In this document: positions 9,473-11,175 of the stretch, piece after piece
How the letters are laid out: every line of letters begins with the position of its first letter
Position numbering within the stretch: position 1 is the stretch's first letter
Source of the DNA: Helicostylum pulchrum
Lineage: Eukaryota; Mucoromycota; Mucoromycetes; Mucorales; Mucoraceae
NCBI GenBank assembly: GCA_025677825.1
Contig: JAIXMO010000152.1
Location: forward strand, 1-11,175
Direction of reading: 5' to 3'
Length of the DNA stretch: 11,175 nt
Translations under genes and position numbers: made by a program
Notes under the pieces: generated by a model
What the model was told of the DNA's origin: nothing
The model's input: the letters and a program-made list of their open reading frames with translations, nothing else
Databases searched by the model: none

Positions 9473-9722
9473 TTATTTAAAGGTAATGTTAAACAAAATT
9501 ACATATATATCTCTCTGTTATAATTTTTCAATTGTAACTCTGAAATTATTTTCCTATTAAGTAGAAATCTTCATACTTTTACCAGCAAAAAGATAATGCT
9601 TTTATCGTTTAAACTATATAAAATATATATTTGTAGCATTTCTACATCAAAAGTTACTCCCAAAAAACCAACATGAAATATCAACAAAATTACGTAATTT
9701 TTAAAAAAATAAAAAATAAATA

Positions 9723-9795
9723 AAAGGTTTTGCGGGAATCGAACTGGGTCCATCACAGTGTTGAGCTAAAGCTCTACCCATTGGGCTACGAAGAT
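9723..9795 (-). pseudogene. tRNA-like relic (tRNA pseudogene or head of a tRNA-derived SINE)
   Basis: On the minus strand an A-box-like TAGCCCAATGGG and the D-arm end TAGAGC are followed at normal distance by a B-box-like AGTTCGATTCC. A T-rich run that could stop Pol III follows. A full cloverleaf does not form. The T stem (CCCAG against CCCGC) pairs at only two of five positions, the acceptor stem (ATCTTCG against AAAACCT) at about three of seven, and the anticodon stem is poor. The loop would read CAA if folded by position. It is therefore a degraded tRNA or a Pol III-type repeat, not a functional tRNA. Confidence 0.7.
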
Positions 9796-10067
9796 AGATT
9801 GTTGTTTTCCTAATTCAGAAGCAATAATGTAGCCAATACAAAAAACACAAAGATTTTAGTTTATCACTAACTGTGACTTTAATAGCGGGAAAAGTAACTT
9901 TTCATTAATGCAACGTTTTGAGATACAAACTTGGCTTTAGAATGAGCTACTTATTGTAGCCTAAGTGTGCATATTCGAGGAGCAGGAATCAAATGAAAGT
10001 ACGAATAATTCAACTGTATATATATGTAGCTGTGGAGTACTAAAATAAAATTAATTGGTACGATTAA
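9796..10067. other. Non-coding stretch inside the element
   Basis: I see no gene, RNA or clear repeat between the tRNA-like relic and the right inverted repeat. A 12-bp word ggctttagaat(g/c) near 9932-9943 also occurs near 6630, which is within what chance allows. Confidence 0.45.
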
Positions 10068-10291
10068 ATGCGGAATTTTTGTGGCTTTTCAACGATATTA
10101 CTTTTGTTCCGGTGAGACATCATATAGTATTTAATTCGTAGTTATAAAAGGTTTACGCATTGAGTTTTAATTTTGGTGGCTCAAAAGTACTATGACCGGA
10201 AGCGTAAAATTTGGCGTTACAACTTTGTCACTAAAATATTTCTGCTATCTCTATTCCCCATCTAGTTATTCATGCTGGAACCTATCTTGTA
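10068..10291 (+). repeat. Right 224-bp terminal-type inverted repeat
   Basis: This is the partner of 5791-6014 in opposite orientation. The central 104 bp (10127-10230) match at 101 positions, with differences only in the ATG+1 base, in the leader and just before the TATA box. The outer 18 bp (10274-10291) are identical, and the inner 24 bp (10068-10091) match at 22 positions. Equal length and order of blocks argue for a common origin as element termini. Confidence 0.93.
10143..10151 (+). promoter_or_regulatory. Outward-facing TATA box in the right inverted repeat
   Basis: TATAAAAGG lies 49 nt before the ATG at 10192, the same spacing as in the left copy. It points out of the element. Function as a core promoter is inferred. 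Confidence 0.45.
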
Positions 10292-10401
10292 TCAGACCCA
10301 TCTTTTTGGGATATTGTCAGGTTGTTTTAATAAATAGTAACACAATCGGTTATAACATAAATTGGCAGGTCGCTAACTTAGGTATGAGAATAACAAGTTA
10401 G
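10192..10401 (+). CDS. Small outward-reading ORF starting in the right inverted repeat (hypothetical)
   Basis: The frame runs 69 codons from the conserved ATG. It begins MTGSVKFGVTTLSL and keeps WNLSC at the same distance as the left-hand ORF. In the 19-residue segment between these blocks many residues differ, yet no indel has broken the frame. After WNLSC, near 10288, homology to the left copy ends at a GTA that could be a splice donor. The remaining 35 or so residues would then be intron or flanking sequence. No known domain is recognised. The evidence for translation is only the frame conservation between two copies. Confidence 0.28.
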   Translation: MTGSVKFGVTTLSLKYFCYLYSPSSYSCWNLSCIRPIFLGYCQVVLINSNTIGYNINWQVANLGMRITS

Positions 10402-11125
10402 CAATTGTCATTTAAATACAAAGCAGTAAGTAAATAGTAATCAAAAAGGCGTGAATATATAGCTTGTATATATCAATAGGAAATAAAACTATTTTATTGG
10501 ATATATTTATTTTAACTGTTTATTTTTTGTTTACTGACACGATCAACATTAATTGTAAAAAATATTTCAACTACTGGCATGTCGATCGATATCAGATGTT
10601 TATCGATAGTTCCTTTTAAACGCAGTGTAAATTGATGTTTTTACATTCAGAACGAACTAAACATCATTACTAAGAAAAATAAGGAAATAGAATAACATAT
10701 CTGACGTTAAATGAAGGGTAAACATAAAGAAATAGAGTAATAAAAAGGTGGAGTATAATAATAAAGTCAGGTGTATATAAAATTGTAACAGAGACTGAGA
10801 TTTGAAATGAGAAATAACTAATAATCTGAAATAAAAAATGGAGAATGAATAAAGAGAATTAAACCAAAAGTAAAAAGGTAAAGTAAATAAAATTGAAATG
10901 TGTAACAGTTTATCTGAGATAAATGTAATAGTGTGAAATTCAACGGAGTAGAAGTGATATTACTTCAAAAAAATTAGGAAGTTGGAATTTAACCAGTGTA
11001 GAATTTATCGAGTCGTAACAACAATTGAGAATTAATTCTAGTTTATACAAAATAAGCTATTGTGGTGCAAAAGCACGACAACCTGACAGAATACTGACAT
11101 ACTGACAAAATAAAAAATCGCAAAA
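10402..11125. other. Non-coding, C-poor and purine-rich stretch before the tRNA gene
   Basis: No open frame with coding character is present. From about 10670 to 10990 the plus strand is strikingly poor in C: the five lines 10681-10980 contain 17 C and 58 G in 300 bases, with A also in clear excess over T. Near 10580-10615 there is a cluster of tcgat words (gtcgatcgatatc and ttatcgatag). I cannot assign a function. Confidence 0.6.
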
Positions 11126-11175
11126 AGGTCTCACCGAGAATCGAACTCGGATCACCGGATTCAAAGACCGATATG
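11126..11175 (-). tRNA. tRNA-Gln(TTG), 3' part only; 5' part lies beyond the window
   Basis: On the minus strand the T arm is perfect: stem CCGAG/CTCGG around the loop TTCGATT. The 3' acceptor strand TGAGACC follows, then a discriminator T and further T residues that would stop Pol III. The anticodon arm contains the loop CTTTGAA, giving anticodon TTG (glutamine, CAA codons). The arm is TCGGT/TCCGG with a T-T closing mismatch. The D arm and 5' acceptor strand (expected to pair with TGAGACC) are outside the window. The anticodon assignment also rests on resemblance to fungal tRNA-Gln(UUG). Confidence 0.82.

Larger units (their letters stand above)
8544..9722. other. Long non-coding stretch upstream of the transposase gene
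   Basis: About 1.2 kb without a supportable gene on either strand; the open frames here are short and lack coding character. On the minus strand just upstream of the transposase ATG the leader is pyrimidine-rich, with a weak AT-rich TATA-like stretch about 95 nt before the ATG. Two perfect inverted repeats (8744-8763 and 9450-9472) are listed separately. Confidence 0.55.
5791..10291 (-). mobile_element. Merlin/IS1595-type DNA transposon, about 4.5 kb, bounded by 224-bp inverted repeats
   Basis: A complete-looking ISXO2-like transposase gene is enclosed by two equally long inverted repeats, 5791-6014 and 10068-10291. Their outer ends share an 18-bp perfect block (5791-5808 and 10274-10291). 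The homology may extend a few bases further out through ctga on both sides. A 10-bp direct repeat, atctttttgg, lies at 5775-5784 and 10300-10309, six and eight bases outside. Known Merlin elements duplicate an 8-9-bp target, so this is suggestive, but its position is not exactly symmetrical. Against the element model, the inverted repeats could be two independent insertions of another repeat family. The strand given is that of the transposase gene. Confidence 0.5.

Noticed and set aside
9208..9756. Short open frames of 61-69 codons upstream of the transposase
   Set aside because: Phe/Ile/Tyr-rich as expected from AT-rich random sequence, with no motif; one overlaps the tRNA-like relic.
9723..9795. 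Functional tRNA-Leu(CAA)
   Set aside because: The acceptor, T and anticodon stems do not pair adequately, so only the Pol III box motifs are supported.

Overview
The window looks like a transposon-rich, AT-rich stretch of a nuclear genome from an early-diverging fungus, most likely Mucoromycota (Mucorales-like). The reasons are short introns (51-79 nt) with GT-AG ends and CTRAY-type branch sites, long A/T homopolymer runs, standard-code genes, and a tRNA-Gln(TTG) that resembles fungal versions. The assignment to phylum is inference; no species can be named from sequence alone.

Left half (1-5361): two divergently transcribed, intron-containing genes share a 656-bp AT-rich intergenic region. 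On the minus strand (1557-408) a four-exon gene can be assembled for a 310-residue protein with a predicted coiled coil, an acidic/serine-rich segment and a basic KRVRRR tail. I do not recognise its family. On the plus strand (2214-5361) a seven- or eight-exon gene encodes a roughly 900-residue transposase of the CACTA/tnp2 type. It has an N-terminal C2H2 zinc finger, a cysteine cluster and DDE-type motifs. It carries either one frameshift or an additional 52-nt intron near 4709. The divergent layout suggests, without proof, a two-gene DNA transposon with a transposase and an accessory DNA-binding protein. An 18-bp minisatellite lies downstream of the minus-strand gene.

Right half (5785-10300): a two-exon minus-strand gene (8543-6791) encodes an intact-looking 561-residue ISXO2/IS1595-like (Merlin-type) DDE transposase with a zinc-ribbon-like N-terminus, an acidic tail and AT-hooks. 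It is flanked by two 224-bp inverted repeats (5791-6014 and 10068-10291) whose central 104 bp match at 101 positions. A 10-bp direct repeat lies just outside both. The most unusual observation is that each inverted repeat carries, pointing out of the element, a TATA box, a leader of fixed length and an ATG opening a related reading frame. Between the gene and the left repeat is a 13-bp tandem repeat; between the gene and the right repeat is a tRNA-like relic.

Right edge (10292-11175): a non-coding, strongly C-poor and purine-rich stretch, then the 3' half of a minus-strand tRNA-Gln(TTG) gene cut by the window end.
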